Positions 48,648 through 49,682 of a DNA stretch of 49,682 nucleotides are shown here, piece by piece (within the stretch, counting starts at the first letter, position 1; each line of letters starts with the position of its first letter). Under the pieces are notes generated by a model. It saw only the letters and a list, made by a program, of their open reading frames with translations. It had not been told where the DNA came from and did no database searches. Origin of the DNA: Parietichytrium sp. I65-24A. Taxonomy: Eukaryota > Sar > Bigyra > Thraustochytrida > Thraustochytriidae. Location of the stretch: the NCBI GenBank assembly GCA_012862575.1, contig BLSF01000124.1, positions 1-49,682 of the forward strand, written 5' to 3'. The position numbers were made by a program, and so were the translations under genes.

Positions 48648-48959
48648 AGCTGAAGTAGAGGCCCTGCCGGCTAGAGGTGTTGTAAAGCAGCACACGAAAG
48701 GTTTGAGACACCCTGAAGTTCTTTAGATCCAATTTAAAAAAGCATAGATAGCATTTTACTTGAGTTTTTTTTAGGTCACCCGCGAATCGTACATTGCGGA
48801 TGAAAGCTTGAACTTGAATAGGCGGAACTTCAATCACCTCCTAAAATTTGAACGGAAACTGATCCCGAGTATTCTAGTACCATTGACAACAAAAGTGGGT
48901 CTCTCGGAGTCTTGATGCGTACACTCTTCTTGGAGCAGCTTTGTGCCAGTTGCAGTCGC
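48648..48959. other. Convergent spacer between CLC and zinc-finger genes
   Basis: These 312 bp hold the two 3' ends. An A-rich AATTTAAAAAAGC block lies near 48731-48743. No gene is visible. Confidence 0.45.
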
Positions 48960-49682
48960 TCAGTCAAGACGCATACATGCCCTTTTGCGTTTACACCTGG
49001 TCCACGTGGAAAGTGAGGATTCGTTCCCGCACCATGAAGTTGAGTTGTCCAAAGACCTCTTCTTCCCGCGCGGAGCAGCTACCTTTACGCGCATTGCCTC
49101 GCACCCTTCTGAAGGCTCGCACTCGATCGTAATGACATCGCGCTCGGCGGACAGATCCGCTAACCATTCTGGACTGCATTCTGATTTGCTAAGAACAGAA
49201 AAACTACGCTCTGATACGAATGGCACGCTGTGCGAGTTGGGGTCCCCTTCGCACTTCCGATTCAAGCTCGACTCCTTATGCGGCAGCAGCCTGGTTTCAT
49301 CATCATGCATCACTGGGCTCAGTTGGATGGCCCTGAAAGCTCGAACACGTAGATGAGGCGTAGCGTCTTCACTGCAGCATCTCATCATTTTCCGCTTCAA
49401 ATGAACTGTCCTTAAGTGGCTTCGAAGACGCCCAGCTTGCCCAAACGCTTTCCCACACTCGCCACACTCGAAATTTTTCTGCTTTAAATGAACTGTTTTG
49501 ATGTGCCTTCGAAGATGCCCAGCTTGTCCAAACGCTTTCCCACACTCATCACACACGAAATCTCTCTGCTTCAAATGAACTGTTTTGATATGACTTCGAA
49601 GACCTCCAGCTGCTGTGAATCTATCGCCACACTCATCACACTCGAAATCTTTCTGCTTCAAATGAACTGTTTTGATGTGACT
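48960..49682 (-). CDS. C2H2 zinc-finger protein, partial (5' part beyond window)
   Basis: The frame is open to the right edge, so the N-terminus lies outside the window. It starts with the end of a finger (SHIKTVH) and continues with three complete fingers, each CxECG(D/K)xF...L(R)xHxxTVH with a 28-residue period and a LKQ(K/R)xF linker. Fingers 2 and 3 share CGKAFGQAG. Each finger binds one zinc ion and probably three bases of DNA, so a sequence-specific DNA-binding role is likely. The last about 140 residues lack fingers, contain several Cys, Ser-rich stretches and two basic clusters (GKKRSL, RCKRKRACMR), and match nothing I know. The array period and near-identical fingers suggest recent expansion. 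Confidence 0.9.
   Translation of the reverse strand, partial: SHIKTVHLKQKDFECDECGDRFTAAGGLRSHIKTVHLKQRDFVCDECGKAFGQAGHLRRHIKTVHLKQKNFECGECGKAFGQAGRLRSHLRTVHLKRKMMRCCSEDATPHLRVRAFRAIQLSPVMHDDETRLLPHKESSLNRKCEGDPNSHSVPFVSERSFSVLSKSECSPEWLADLSAERDVITIECEPSEGCEAMRVKVAAPRGKKRSLDNSTSWCGNESSLSTWTRCKRKRACMRLD

Overview
The window looks like nuclear DNA of an intron-poor, unicellular eukaryote. It carries eukaryote-type genes (TBC Rab-GAP, papain-like cathepsins, YTH-like RNA-binding protein, IQ/WW scaffold, J-domain cochaperone, acid lipase, C2H2 zinc fingers) and a cytosolic-type tRNA-Pro(UGG) with a Pol III T-run. Almost every gene is one long uninterrupted frame. The only introns I can support are very small: 41 nt in the SpoVS-like gene, and a possible 40-nt one at 12376-12415. 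Intron poverty, microsatellite-rich spacers and medium GC fit a red microalga such as Porphyridium, but no single gene here proves the lineage. That assignment is inference.

Left part (1-11100). A dispersed direct repeat of about 1.1 kb occurs at 1-1100 and 5290-6420, with a 196-bp truncated copy at 5085-5280 that ends exactly at the only ambiguous base (N at 5281). Interleaved with the repeats are a small membrane protein gene (2086-2841, +) and two tandem, same-strand papain-family cysteine protease genes (3425-4738 and 6483-7709, both -). A gene-free stretch of about 2.3 kb leads to a class I sirtuin (10052-11062, -).

Middle part (11100-21556). A possible short two-exon gene (12189-12612, -, weak) is followed by a clear two-exon gene for a protein with two SpoVS-like (Alba-fold) domains (13366-14345, -). 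Then come about 7.2 kb with no convincing gene, rich in CT/GA tracts and short tandem repeats.

Right part (21557-49682). This is a compact gene array with largely alternating orientation: ankyrin-TPR-DnaJ protein (-), acid lipase (+), YTH-like RGG protein (-), secreted PAN-metallophosphatase (+), giant PH-IQ-WW protein (-), coiled-coil protein (+), TBC-domain Rab-GAP (-), tRNA-Pro (-), small one-pass membrane protein with a duplicated tail (+), CLC-type chloride channel (+), and a C2H2 zinc-finger gene cut by the right edge (-). Convergent neighbours are only about 200-500 bp apart, while divergent neighbours share 1.1-1.7 kb that probably holds paired promoters.

The genes do not form one pathway. 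Several concern endomembrane and secretory functions (proteases, lipase, phosphatase, TBC protein, CLC channel) and others concern RNA, chromatin or protein homeostasis (YTH-like, sirtuin, SpoVS-like, J-protein). The most unusual items are the tandem SpoVS-domain protein in a eukaryotic setting, a YTH-like domain missing two cage tryptophans, a CLC protein lacking both key glutamates, the 87-bp in-frame duplication in the small membrane protein, and the repeat/N structure around the protease pair.
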